Source of the DNA: Spongilla lacustris
Lineage: Eukaryota > Porifera > Demospongiae > Spongillida > Spongillidae
DNA length: 64,000 nt
Direction: 5' to 3'
Assembly (NCBI GenBank): GCA_949361645.1
Contig: OX442432.1
Coordinates: 1,347,428-1,411,427 of the forward strand
The notes beneath the pieces are model-generated. The model saw only the letters and a list, made by a program, of their open reading frames with translations. It had not been told where the DNA came from and did not search any database. Below are positions 1-12,648 of the stretch, piece by piece. The position numbers and the translations under genes are program-made. Position 1 is the first letter of the stretch, and the number at the start of each line of letters is the position of its first letter.

Positions 1-436
1 GACCATATGGGGGCGGCTCTTTTCTTATGGTTGGTTGTGTCAGCTGAAAAAAAAAAAAAGAGTAACACAATAAGCCTACGTGTGCAATTCAAACACTACA
101 CGTGACGTAATGATGTGGACTTGGACATACTTGTCGGTATACGGAGTCAGAGACGCTGTCTGCGTCAGGGTCGTGAAAAAGCTGCGTAGGCTTCGGAAGC
201 AGTCTAAAGCAAGGGCACGTTTACCATGGTATCGTAAACTTTAAGTTGTCAAGCTCACTTTGTCAACGACATTTTCCTCAACCCGTTCGAACCACTAACG
301 AGGTTCACGTGCGCAGGGTGATAAACATCACGTGATGTGAACATTTTCAGGGTTGTGAGAATTTGCACTGTACATCGGTAGGTCATGTAAGGCTACGGAA
401 TAATCATTCACCATGCAGTGTTGACAGTGATTCTTG

Positions 437-835
437 ATGGGACAGACATTAGTCCGCAGCGAACGTTCTGAGGTAAGCTTGGGCGCTCAAAGTTAATTAC
501 AACACCTGTGCACTGTAGGTCACCGAATCTTTGCTGGATCCTACCTTAACTGGAGTGGTGAACGATCTGCGTGACATTGCAGGTGACCGAGACGTGGAAG
601 AGCTGTTAAAGTATGTCGAAGCCTGCAGCAGTAAAGGGGGAAGCCCCGAGAGTGATCCCCGTTCACTTAACAGTTACGAAATTGAAAGGCAAGCACTCTA
701 GAATATATAATGCATGTAGTATGGAACAAGAAGCGGTGGTAGGGACAGGACGAGATGTGGGAATGCAAAAATTACACTGTTGTATCTTATTATGTCAACA
801 ACTCGTTCATTATCACACACACACGCACCACACAT

Positions 836-872
<37 letters not shown>

Positions 873-3800
873 CACATGCACACACATTCAGAACCTATTG
901 TGTGAGCAGCTCACACTAGGATAAAACTTGTCGAATCCATATTTGATCCGACAGGAGATGTAAAGTATCTATCAAAATAAAATAATGAATCAATTTTAAA
1001 TCACGAGTGATTTCAGGTATCATTTCTACCCTATGTGAGGGTGGGCTTAAGTTTGGTCAGGGGAGGAGTGTCGTAACGTCAGTAATGTTAGGCTCACATG
1101 AACCGTGTTCGATCAGGACACATGATGAAAATGGGTAGAGAGACTGGTTGAAGAAGTTCCATGAGTCCAATGGGGTTAGGAATACTTCATATAGGTTTTT
1201 GGGGGTCTACTTAGTACATCTTGCATGACACGCTTGTATAAGTGTAGCATACACCTACTTGGCAGTACTCCAACTCCACCACCTCTGTATGTTATACAAA
1301 TGTAAGTGTGGTTCTAATGCCACAGATGTGGTTCCCCCTCCCCCCCCTCCTCCCCCCCCCCCCCCCCCCCCCCCCCCCGGAGTTTTATTTATAAAATCTT
1401 ACTGCAAGTGAAGCAGTTTTCATGCCAGCATGTACTACAAAAGCTCCACACAAGTGACTTGCCATTATTTTAACCACTTTTTAATTTTCAAGCGTTTGTC
1501 TGCACAAGGTAAATAGGCAATGTATGGAAGTACCCTAGCCAATATACAGAAGTACCCTAGCCAATATACAGAAGTACCCTAGCCAATATACAGAAGTACC
1601 CTAGCCAATGTATGGAAGTACCCTAGCCAATGTATGGAAGTACCCTAGCCAATGTATGGATGTACCCTAGCCAATGTATGGAAGTACCCTAGCCAATATA
1701 CAGAAGTACGCTAGCCAATATACAGAAGTACGCTAGCCAATATACAGAAGTACGCTAGCCAATATACAGAAGTACGCTAGCCAATATACAGAAGTACCCT
1801 AGCCATGCATAGTACCCTAGCTGCCATCCATAGTACCCTAGCTGCCATCCATAGTACCCTAGCTGCCATCCATAGTACCCTAGCTGCCATCCATAGTACC
1901 CTGGTGTACACCTTAGGCATGCGGCTATGTTAGTACCGTAGCTACAGGTATGCATAGTACATGCATTTTTTGAAATGTTAGATTGGGGCTATAATTCATT
2001 GTACCTCACAATTGTGGAAAATCAACTGATATGGTAGCAGCCACTTTATATTAGTATGGGATGAAAATTTTCAAGGTTAAATTAGTGACAGCTATAAAGT
2101 GGGTGATCGATCATTGAATCATGATTAAGTGGTTTGAAAGTAACATGGTGAAATTTTAATATTAAAATTAAGATAATAAAAGTTAAGTAATTATTCCTCA
2201 AGCATTAGTTAGCCGCACCCGTTCACATGTTTACTCATTCATGAGGGTGTGGCCAACTATTTTTGACATACATAATTGCATTCCAAGCATTCCACATAAT
2301 GTGGAGTAACATCAATAATTTTAACTAATCAGAACCGATGGTGTATCAGAATATCTATAGACCCTCCGCAAACATGAGGGCAACACACCACCACATGTAC
2401 ATGTATGTGCATGTGCGATCTGTTGACACATTTGTTATGTAACCAAAAAAATGGAGATAGATGCATAGTTGATGGGATGTGTGTATGGTTGAGGGGTATG
2501 TATAGTTGATGGGGGTATATGGTTGATTATGCCGCCTCCCCCAATATATCCTTACTATGCCTCCTTCCCAATATATCCTTACTATACCTATACTATACCT
2601 CCTCCCCAATACATCCTTACTATGCCTCCTTCCCTTACTATGCCTCCTCCCCAATATATCCTTACTATGCCTCCTCCCCAATATATCCTTACTATGCCTC
2701 CTCCCCAATATATCCTTACTATGCCTATACTATACCTCCTCCCCAATATATCCTTACTATGCCTCCTCCCCAATATATCCTTACTTTGCCTCCTCCCCAA
2801 TATATCCTTACTATGCCTCCTCCCCAATATATCCTTACTATACCTCCTCCCCAATATATCCTTACTATGCCTCCTCCCCAATGTATCCTTACTATGCCTC
2901 CTTCCCAATATATCCTTACTATGCCTCCTCCCCACTTATCTAATTTTCTTCTGCTCTCTTTGCTTTGTCCACACATCTTCCCCTCAGGCACATGAATGCT
3001 GCCTTTGTAAAGTACCCAGGACATGAAGGTTTGGTCTCACTTGCATTCAGTATCGTCACTCTAAATGATGCACTTTGCGAAGAGCCTCCACCTGATACTT
3101 ATGAGCTTCTTAAGCACACCTTGAACGCCTTTTCAGCCATTGGCAACAAGTCAAGAATCAAATACAAAGCCCTTTTCATTGTGGCAATGCTGCTTAGGCA
3201 GTACCCAGACCATCTTCCTGCTGTTTGTGACATGGGCATCCTAGCTTGTCTGATCAATGAAGTACTGGAAATAAATGAGCAACAGGACAGACAGATACTC
3301 TTTAGGGCAGGGAGGGACCTTGTTGATCTTCTCAAGCTCCTGGACAAATCTCAGCTGGAGGAACTAAGCACCAGAGGTGTGTACAAACACCTGTGGACCC
3401 TCCTACAGCACCATGAGAACATAGGACCTGATTACCTCATTCAAATCATCGTAGGTATAGAATATTTTATGCCTCATACAGAATTTTTTACTGAGAATGC
3501 CTCCGTGTATTTGTTGTGTGTGGCTAAACAGTTCCCTTCACATCAGGAACTCCAGAGGAGGATCTGGAACCTGTTCACAGTTCACTGCAAACTGAGTGGA
3601 GAGTTCACTTTGCGGGTGCTAGCCCTCAATGCGCTGGATGCAGCCGTCACTATACTGCAGCAAAACAACATGCAAATCTCCTGCTTTGTGTTGCGATTTC
3701 TTGATAGCTGTAGAAAAACGGCACCCCTAGTTCTATCTCAACTTTGCCTCAAGCAGGATTCTGTTATGGAAGTTCTAATGATTTTAGCCATACCAGACAG

Positions 3801-6639
3801 CTGTGTAGAACAGATGTGTAATCTTCTGGTCTGCATCATCGACTGCTGTAGTACTACGACTTGCCCCAAACTGTTTCAGTTCAAACTTGTGAGCAGGTTG
3901 GAGGACTGTGCTAGAAAAGCGCCCCAAAATTGCCTCCCCATGGTGTGTAAGGGCATTGAGAAGGTGCATAACCTTCTGTCGTCAGATACTGGTTTCCTCG
4001 CACACCATCAGGAGAACCATTTCCAGATTTTTAAGGCGCAGTTCTATGGCGAGCACCACCACCTGTTCATCCAAGATATGCTGGCTAATATTGTAACATC
4101 TTCCCAGGCCGAGTTTGTGTATACACTGATTCAAAGGTTTGTGAGGGTTTGCCCTCAAGAGTTCATGCCCAGCATATGCACCCTAGATTTCGTGAAATGT
4201 TTTACTACTAGCTTCTCGCGACATATTGTCCTGTTTCCAGAGCAGGTCAGGAAAATAGTGTTCACTGCACACCTGTTTTTGTTCCAGATTAAGACAAACG
4301 GCGTGATTGAGATATTTAGAGATGTTAGCTTTCACACTACTGTTACGAATGTCATCAGAGGGTCAGAATCGCAGGACCTCCTTACTGTGACAGTGGTGGT
4401 GGGCCTCCTTTCCTGCCTTACAAGCAAGTACCATGAGTACCTCAAAGACCTGAAGCCACTTCTTGATTGCCACGTGATGGACGTGATAATTGAAAAAGTG
4501 CTCAAGTTTGGGCATGATGAGCGGACCCAGTTTGGCGATGATGTAACCCGTATTTTGCTGACGATGACTGCAGATAAGGACGTAGCCCAGCAGCTGTACA
4601 AGAGTAACTACTTGGACAAGCTGTTAGAATTACTTGGCGGTGAGTTTCCCTCCGTTGTGCAGCGTTGCGTGATACATTCGATTGGCAACATAGCCCTCGG
4701 TGGTCACAAAGTGAAGCAGGTCCTCGCAGACCGACGCGTACATCATTTGCTGCTTGACATTCTCAAGGAGAAGGCTGACACTGGTGACCCTTACCTACTC
4801 TCTGCGTGCGGTAGGTTGCTTCACATCCTCGCATCGGGCGACGGCATCAAGAGGGAGTTTGTGGAGCTCGGATGTGTTGACACACTGCTCCGTGTGCTGA
4901 GGTCCAAGAAGGACCATGCCGAGGTCTGCTGGCGTGCGCTTGGGCTGCTCAGTTCTCTCGGGTTTATCACGGCCGTCCACCGAAGGTTTGTCATCACGCA
5001 GGATGTCCTGGATGCGGTCTTGGGTATCCTGAGCGCAAGCACACACGGCAAGGTGATTAGCTATGCTGCGCTGATACTCCTGGCCATCGCTGAGCTGGAT
5101 GATGGGGTTGTTCGGCTCAGCGAGATGGAGGTGCACCGACCCCTCACTGAGGCCACTAAGAGCAGTACTTACAAGGGCCAGGGGCCAGACCTTGAGAGGT
5201 GGGCTGGTAACGTCATGGAGAAGCTATCCCTGTACACAGTGGCTGTTGGTCCAGCAATGGTGCAAGGCCTTTCTCTACCGCCACCTAGGAGGAGCTCCTT
5301 TGACTGGCCTCCATTGCTGTCGGATCCTTTTCTCCCCAATGAAATTGATAGTAATCTTGCTGCTCAGATGAGCTCAGGTGAGAGGCTTCATCTCAAACCT
5401 CACTTTCCTGTTGCTGTCGAACTAGATGATGCAGCAAGACAACAGTTGTCTCAGCTTGGGGTCAAAACTGCTGAACCTGTGTTTCGTGTTGGTCGAATAT
5501 ATGGAAGTAGCTATGGGCTGTGCAGCAACTGTGAGATGGACGGCATGTCGGATGAGTTGGTCATTCGCACTCATGGCTTGACTCCACACCAGTATCAGAA
5601 TCTGATTGACAATGGCTGGTATAGGAGAGGGAGTGTTAAGATGTTTCGGCTGAGGCAAAACCACCGTGCTCAATGTTGTGATTGGGAAACTAGGGTTTCA
5701 GTGAAAGAGTTTGATTACAGATTACGCAAGAGCTATTCTAAAGTCCTTCGAAGAATTCCAACTTCTCGGCTGACTGTTGAATCGCTACCAGCACACTTCT
5801 CTCAAGAGGCCTTTAACCTGTACAATGAATATCACTTCAAAAAGCACGACAAGCCAATCAAATCTGAGTACTCTTACGCAGAACATGCTGTGAACAGTCC
5901 TGTGTCAAACCAAACTGTAAATGGCACAGAGTATGGGACCTATCACCAACTATATCGTCTGGATGGAAGGCTTATAGCTGTCGGAGTCATCGATATAGTC
6001 CCTAAGGGCATTGTCAGCGTGTACATGTGGTACAGTCTGGAGAAGGAAGTGTCCAAGTACTCACTTGGAGTTTATTCTGCTCTCAAAGAGATAGAGTTTG
6101 TTCGAAAACTAAGTGAGAAAAATCCTGAGATGCAATACTATTACCTCCAGGGATGGAATGATAACAATAAGAAGCTTGCCTACAAAGCCAACTATCCTCC
6201 TGAAGAATTCTACTGTGCCTGCATAACACCAGAATGGCTCCCATCCTTGGAGGCCGTGAAAGAGGTTAAAGAGAAGTACCTCAAGGAACACATGCAAGAT
6301 CAAAATGGCCACCCATCATGCAATGCTGCCACACCTGTTGCTGTGGAGACCACAGACAAGGACAAGAAATTATCAACTGATGTGCCATGTTCTGCATTTG
6401 AGAAGGACAGAGCAAAGTACCAACAACTGACAGGGCACAAGCCTGATGTTAGCAAGATGGTGGTTTGCTTGAACTATTCCACTTACATGCATCTTGGTGA
6501 GGTGTTCTCAAAGTTTGGTGTGGAGCAGAGTCAGAGAGAGCTGATGGAAAGAAGGTTTGAGGAGCTCCTTGTAGCCATAGGTCCAGAGTTGGGAGCAAAT
6601 CTAGTGGTTGATGTAAAGCTTTGCTCCTCCCCAGAGTAG
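437..6639 (+). CDS. ARM/HEAT-repeat protein fused to ATE1 arginyltransferase, copy 1
   Basis: Proposed exons are 437-472, 519-688 and 2988-6639, giving about 1285 residues. The small exons join in frame: GAG|gtaagc to ctgtag|GTC in phase 0, then GAAAG|gcaagc to cctcag|GCACATG in phase 2, the latter a GC-AG intron. Residues 70-800 are leucine-rich helical repeats of ARM/HEAT type. Residues about 860-1285 are a complete ATE1. The N-domain has CSNC and a later QCCDW, the C-x2-C plus CC set that binds an Fe-S cluster in ATE1. The GNAT-like C-domain has LDGRLIAVGVIDIVP and YSLGVYSALKEIEF. ATE1 transfers Arg from Arg-tRNA to protein N-termini in the Arg/N-degron pathway. Canonical ATE1 is about 500 residues, so the long N-terminal part is extra. 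The ATE1 call is firm. The 5' exons rest on splice logic and on parallels with the other two copies. The giant exon's first in-frame ATG is at 2992. Confidence 0.85.
832..870. repeat. (CA)n microsatellite
   Basis: Alternating CA run with a few interruptions, inside the long intron of ARM-ATE1 copy 1. Confidence 0.95.
1331..1378. repeat. poly-C tract
   Basis: Nearly pure C run of about 45 nt in the long intron of ARM-ATE1 copy 1. Its length is probably uncertain in the assembly. Confidence 0.9.
1517..1900. repeat. compound minisatellite, about 21-22 bp units
   Basis: More than a dozen tandem units built on agtaccctagccaatatac, with variants (aatgtatgga, aagtacgc). They shade into a second unit, agtaccctagctgccatcc, at the right end. 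It lies in the 2.3-kb intron of ARM-ATE1 copy 1. Confidence 0.95.
2525..2935. repeat. 27-bp minisatellite next to a splice acceptor
   Basis: Tandem 27-bp units with core cctcctccccaatatatcc make a long pyrimidine-rich stretch. It ends about 50 nt before the acceptor at 2987 of ARM-ATE1 copy 1, so it may serve as an extended polypyrimidine region. All frames are open here only because the unit length is a multiple of three. The resulting repetitive reading frames are not genes. Confidence 0.95.
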
Positions 6640-6764
6640 TTTTTTATTTTTTGTTACATAATATGGCGCCAGTATTTTATCAGTGCATGCTCAATTTCTC
6701 ATGCAACATACAATATACATACAAATATGTCTCGTGGTCCTGGGGAGGAGGAACTTTGATAATT

Positions 6765-7664
6765 ATGCTCGACTTGGTCTCTCTAAGTCTTCGTGCGAGC
6801 GCTAACTGTGAAGGCTGTAATTTGCAGTTGGTTAAAAGCAGCTGCGCCTACTATCATTATATGTGTGATCAACTGGACGACAGGGTGAGTATGCTTCATC
6901 TCAGCGTTAGGCCTGGTACATGATACTAGCAATGATTTACATCAGGGCTGGGGGTGCGGCTACAGAAGTCTACAGTCCCTATGCTCTTGGGCGGACAGGA
7001 AGCGGGAACCCGACAAGAGCAGCAGAGTGCCATCTGCGCGACAAATACAGGATGTACTTGTTGAATTAGGTGACAAGCCGCCCTCGTTTGCAAATTCCAA
7101 AGATTGGATTGGGTGCTTTGAAGCTTGTATCGTACTGGAGCACGTGTACGGAGTAAGCATTCGATTTAATGATCATACTTTGTACTGGTAAACATCAAAT
7201 GCTGCAGGTCTCATCAACGCTTATTCACGTCCCATCTGGAAAGGAAATATCTAATCACGTGCCAGCACTGTTCAAACATTTCGAAGTATCCGGAGCTCCC
7301 GTTATGATAGGTATTTGGGGGTGTATTTAAGATAGCAGGTTACACCTCTAATCCTGCTCCACGCCTACACACTTGCAACAGGTGGAGATTTGGATGCTGG
7401 TTCTAAAACATTAATTGGGATCAGACTGGGGACCCATGAAAGGTCTGAAGAGGCAGAATTTCTTATTGCTGTGAGTAAAAAAATGGCCCAACCAGTGCAC
7501 AGGGCAGACTCTACCTCATATTATTTTAGGATCCCCACTACTTGGGCCAAAGTTCCGAGGATGACATCTTTTCCAAAGGTTATGTAAAATGGCACAAATT
7601 AAGTCTATTTCAACCATCTTCTTTCTACAACTTTTGTCTTCCAATTCTACCTTCTGTGTGTTGA
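6765..7664 (+). CDS. UFSP1: UFM1-specific protease 1
   Basis: Exons 6765-6884, 6946-7152, 7208-7310, 7382-7470 and 7530-7664 all join in consistent phase and give 217 residues. The protein cleaves the UFM1 precursor or UFM1 conjugates. Exon 2 begins with GWGCGYRSLQ, which carries the catalytic cysteine. It continues with GDKPPSF and DWIGCFEA, both hallmarks of UFSP proteins. Exon 5 opens with DPHYLG, the catalytic Asp-Pro-His, and ends with the FYNFCLP motif typical of the family C-terminus. The length matches short UFSP1 rather than UFSP2, which carries a long N-terminal extension. The start is the ATG at 6765. Longer in-frame options exist upstream but are less likely. The gene starts only 125 bp after ARM-ATE1 copy 1 ends, on the same strand. 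Confidence 0.9.
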
Positions 7665-8392
7665 TTACTGTGACGGATGTATGTTTAGTGTAATGATGAG
7701 TGATTTCTTCATAAGTGTGTGATCTATGTGACAGTGTATCATCTTGTTGACCTTCTGGAGTTAATGTTCACTGCACAGTAATGTTATGATGTGCCGGAAA
7801 GATGAAATGATGGGGAGGAGATACTGGGGATTTTTTTAATGAGTGCAATGGCTTTCAGTAAATCATTGCAACCACTTAGTATGCACATTGATGAGGGTTA
7901 AAGCGTTATTAATAATCCACAGCAATACCAACACTGGCACCTATTTTGGGAAGCTGACTAACAAAATTGTTGGTGACTCCGTTTGGAGGGCTTTTGACAC
8001 TAATAACTAGATAATCATCAATCAGCCACCAGGTAAATAACCAGCTGCAGACAAGTAAGCAAATCAACAACCTGCAAACATATAACTATTCAAACCATTT
8101 AAGAATTCATGTGGTATGACTAAACTTATTAGATAGTGTATATACATCTAACTATAACTATGTTCCAATGATCCCTTTCCCACCCTCCTCCATTGAATAT
8201 ATGCATGACCATGTTGCAGAGATTGTTGTGACCTTCCATTGCGTAGTAATTGCTTCCACAGCTGTTTAGTTTTCAAAATGAAGTACACACAACAGTTTGT
8301 GGGCAGTGATCAGTCTTGGACACAGACACAACTCAAATCTATACATTGTACTATTTTAAAAATAAAATCACTACTAAAAAAATTCAAGTCAG
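7665..8392. other. intergenic, tail-to-tail region
   Basis: AT-rich spacer between the ends of UFSP1 (+) and ARM-ATE1 copy 2 (-). I see no gene or clear element in it. Confidence 0.6.
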
Positions 8393-11300
8393 TTATGAAA
8401 GCTGCCCACCCCTCAAGTCAATAACCAGTTGTGCACCCAACTCTGGGCCTATGGCTACAAGGAGCTCCTCAAACCTTCTTTCCATCAGCTCTCTCTGACT
8501 CTGCTCCACACCAAACTTTGAGAACACCTCACCAAGATGCATGTAAGTGGAATAGTTCAAGCAAACCACCATCTTGCTAACATCAGGCTTCTGCCCTGTC
8601 AGTTGTTGGTACTTTGCTCTGTCTTTCTCAAATGCAGAACATGGCACATCAGTTGATAATTTCTTGTCCTTGTCTGTGGTCTCCACAGCAACAGGTGTGG
8701 CAGCATTGCATGATGGGTGGCCATTTTGATCTTGCATGTGTTCCTTGAGGTACTTCTCTTTAACCTCTTTCACGGCCTCTGAAGATGGGAGCCATTCTGG
8801 TGTTATGCAGGCACAGTAGAATTCTTCAGGAGGATAGTTGGCTTTGTAGGCAAGCTTCTTATTGTTATCATTCCATCCCTGGAGGTAATAGTATTGCATC
8901 TCAGGATTTTTCTCACTTAGTTTTCGAACAAACTCTATCTCTTTGAGAGCAGAATAAACTCCAAGTGAGTACTTGGACACTTCCTTCTCCAGACTGTACC
9001 ACATGTATGCACTGACAATGCCCTTTGGGACTATATCAATGATTCCAACAGCTATAAGCCTTCCATCCAGACGATATAGTTGGTGATAGGTCCCATACTC
9101 AAAACCATTTACAGTTTGATTTGAAATCACACTGTCAACAGCATGTTCTATGTATGAGTTCTCAAGTCTTGGAGTCTTATCGTGCTTCTTGAAGTTGTAC
9201 TCATTGTACAGGTTAAAGGCCTCTTGAGAGAAGTGTGTTGGTAGCGATTCAACAGTCAGCCGAGCAGTTGGAATTCTTCGAAGGACTTTAGAATAGCTCT
9301 TGTGTGATCTGTAATCAAACTCCTTCACTGAAACCCTAGTTTCCCAATCACAGCATTGAGGGCGGTGTTTTTGCCTCAGCCTGTACATCTTAACACCTCC
9401 TCTCCTATACCAGCCATTGTCAATCAGATTCTGATACTGGTGTGGAGTCAAGCCATGAGTGCGAATGACCAACTCATCCGACATGCCGTCCATCTCACAG
9501 TTTTTACAAGTACCAAAGGTGCTTCCATAAACGCGACCAACACGAAATACAGGTTTAGTGGTATTGATCCCCAGCTGTGACAACTGTTGCCTTGCTGCAT
9601 CATCTAGTTCAACAGCAACAGGGAAGTGAGGTTTGAAGAGGGGGCCCTCATTAGCTGCTTGCAACAGACTATGATCAGCAGGTTTAGTATCTGGTAGCAA
9701 CGGTGGCCAATCACAAGCATGTGTTTTAGGTGATTGGATGAGCGCACGCTGCCATGGAAACGTTGGTGGTTTAACACTTATGGTGTATAGAAACAGCTCT
9801 TCTATTAAGTGGGTGGCCCACTTCTCCAGATTTGGCCCTTGGATCTTGTATATGATGTTCTTCATCGCCTCCATAAGGGGACGCTGCACTTCCTTCTCTC
9901 TCAGCCTACTGATGCCCACATCTAAATCTCCCAATATCAGGAATATCAGCGCAGTGTAGCTGATTAGCCTGCCATTGGTACTTGTTTTCAATATGTTGGT
10001 TACCACCTCCAAGATGTCTTCCAGCGAGGCATAATGATGGCGGACTGCCTTGGTGACCATAGAGCTCAGAAGGCCGAGTGCACTGCAACAGACACTCGGA
10101 TTTCCCCTGTGGGCTTTCACCACATCAACAGTAACACCGGCACACCCTGCTTCTAAGAACTCTTGCAGAAACAGATCAACTGATACCAATATGTGAAGCA
10201 GTCTGCAGCTAGCTGCAATGATAGATGGGTCACCTGATCTCAGGATGTCGAGCAGCATGTGGTGAACCATGCGATCCACAAGGACCTTCTTGACTTCGTA
10301 TCCACAAAGTGCTATGTTGCCAATACAGTTAATGACACAGCACTGTGCAGCAGGCTGAAGGTTACTGCAAAACATTTCCAAGAACTTGTCCAGGTACTGC
10401 CTCTTGTAGAGCTCTTTAGTTATGTCATTATTCACAGTCATTTTCAACAGGGTATTTTTCACAGCCTCTCCAGATGGGGACTCCCATTCTTTTTCACTGA
10501 AGGTCAGTGCCTTTTCGATAACAACATCCAACATGTGGCAATCAAGGAGTGGCTTCAGGTCATTGAGCTGCTCATGATACCTGGTTGTGAGGCAGGATAG
10601 GAGGCCCACTGTTGTAGCACAAAGGCCTTCCGGCACTGGTCCTCTGATTAAATTTGTGACAATTGTGTGGAATCCAAGGTCTCGAAAAATCTCAATTGGG
10701 CCCTTTGTTGTAATTTGAAATAGAAACAGGTGCGCAGTGAACACTAGAATAATGGATATCTCAGGAAATGAGGCAATATCCCGAACAAAACTAGCTACAA
10801 AGCACCTGACAAAGTCCAGAGAACATACACTGGATAAGTAATTCGCGGGGCACACCCGGAGCATATTTTGAAACGTTGTATAAACCAACTCAACAAGGAA
10901 AGAGTTTGAGACGACTTCGTTATTGGAAAGCATATCGCTGATGAACAGATGGTGATCCTCACTGAAGAACTGTGACTTTAGATTGCCGCCAGGCTCCTTC
11001 TGAAACTGAGTGAGCATTCCTCCAATGCCAATGAGTGCCGGCAAAGCACATGTGTGGGGAAACTTTCTAGCACAGTCTTCCAGCTTGCTAACCAGTTTGT
11101 ACTCGACCACCTTCGGAGACGAGGTGTCTTCACAGATTGAGGCAAGCAGTCCACAAACATTAGTGATGTCATCCTCCCTACAAGAAGACGCTCCATCAAT
11201 CATCGCCACCAGGCTATTCATCACGGCCTTGTGCTCAAGGCAATGGTGTGACATGCTTTCGGGTGCCGAGTTACTGCAAGCAATTACAAACTGCAGCACA

Positions 11301-12411
11301 CTTTCCGTGGTCTCAGAGTTGTTTTGCTGTAAGACTTGGCTCACAGTGTTGAACACACCCAGGGCTAGCATCGTATGAGTGAAAAGGGCATTCTCCCCGC
11401 AGTGAAATGCAAGAATCCTCCAAATTGGGGTTTGAATGGTTGGGCTGGAGCTGAAGGTTTTAGCAGCATCAAGCAGAGCGGTGTGGATATTCTCCATAAG
11501 GATGTTGCTCGTGCAAGGTGTGATTGCCGTGAAAATGCCCACACCAGTGACAAGCTGCTCGTAGTGCTGTGCTTCCATATCCTGGTGATAGGGAAGGAGA
11601 TGCCTTAGGTGTTTGTACACACCTCTGGTGCTTAGTTCCTCCAGCTGAGATTTGTCCAGGAGCTTGAGAAGATCAACAAGGTCCCTCCCTGCCCGAATGG
11701 CTAGATTCCTAACCTGATGTGCATCGACATCCAATGCTACATTGATCAGATGTGCTAGGATATCAGTATCGCAGTAAAAACGGAGATGGTCTGGGTACTG
11801 CCTCAGCAGCCTTGCCACCACGACGAGGGCCTTATGATGGACCTTTGGGTCGTGGCCAATGGCTGCAAAGGATTTAAAGGCGTGTTGAAGAAGCTCGTAT
11901 GCGATGGGAGGAGGCTCTGATTTATTTATGGTTGATTTATCTTTGCAAAGTGCATCATTTAGAGTGACAACACTGAATGTAAGTGAGACCAAACCATCAT
12001 GTCCTGGGTACTTTACAAAGGCAGCATTCATGTGCCTAAGGGGAAGTGGGGAGAGAGGGTCATGGTGGATAAGGGAAGGTGATCGAGAAAACTGAGGGTA
12101 TGCGATCGAGGGTGTGGACTGGTGGTAAATGGCGCGCAGCACAGCAGCAGGGCGTGCTTTGTGGTTTTAATTTCGCATACCTTAGCGTAATGTCTTCTGG
12201 ACTGGTCTCGTCCCGCCGCTCTTGCGCAACTTTAACCAAATACCGCACATCTGCGTCATCTTCGATTCCGCTTATTAATAATTCCAAAGTTCCTTCTTGC
12301 GACAGGCTGTCGCTAGATACATGCTATAGGGGCAAAGGTAGAAACGTATGGTCGACACTTTACGTTAGACTACCAATAATTTACCTCTCCGCTCTGGTTC
12401 GAAACCTGCAT
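8393..12411 (-). CDS. ARM/HEAT-repeat protein fused to ATE1 arginyltransferase, copy 2
   Basis: Proposed exons on the minus strand are 12411-12385, 12323-12181 and 12035-8393, giving about 1270 residues. Exon 1 reads MQVSNQSGE. The introns (61 and 145 nt) are GT-AG, with phases 0 and 2 as in copy 1. The acceptor before the giant exon is cccttag|GCACATGAATG, matching copy 1. The ATE1 part has CKNC and QCCDW (cluster cysteines intact), then LDGRLIAVGIIDIVP and YSLGVYSALKEIEF. The helical N-terminal half has clearly diverged from copy 1. The ATE1 half is nearly the same, including long stretches identical in DNA. Activity is therefore plausible but untested. It is transcribed toward UFSP1, and its start lies 237 bp beyond the end of SLC35C1 on the same strand. 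Confidence 0.85.
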
Positions 12412-12648
12412 TTCAATTACGTCAGCCACACCCTTGCCTCCCCCATAATTTAATATACGGTCTTCCGTACACGGCCACATCTATTGTTGTATTCCCCAAA
12501 ATGGGGCATAGATATTTTTGTAGCTTTTTATAGCATAACGGGTTAAGTCGATTAAATAATTCATGAAACGAAATCATACCCGCCCAATGGTGACAGTGAT
12601 ATCTTACTTTCAAAGCACAGTGGCTGCAATAAAATGAAATATAAAGTG

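Noticed and set aside
2965..2991. Start of ARM-ATE1 copy 1 at 2965
   Set aside because: The codon is TTG and lies in the polypyrimidine tract of the acceptor. Spliced upstream exons explain the 5' end better.
2519..3026. Overlapping repetitive open frames on both strands
   Set aside because: They come from the 27-bp minisatellite, whose length is a multiple of three, and have no protein character.
12036..12142. N-terminal extension of ARM-ATE1 copy 2 from an open frame through 12142
   Set aside because: It crosses the cccttag acceptor. The upstream exons join in frame and match the other copies.
12395..12420. ggttcgaaacc as a tRNA B-box
   Set aside because: No A-box or cloverleaf fits around it, and it overlaps the first exon of ARM-ATE1 copy 2.
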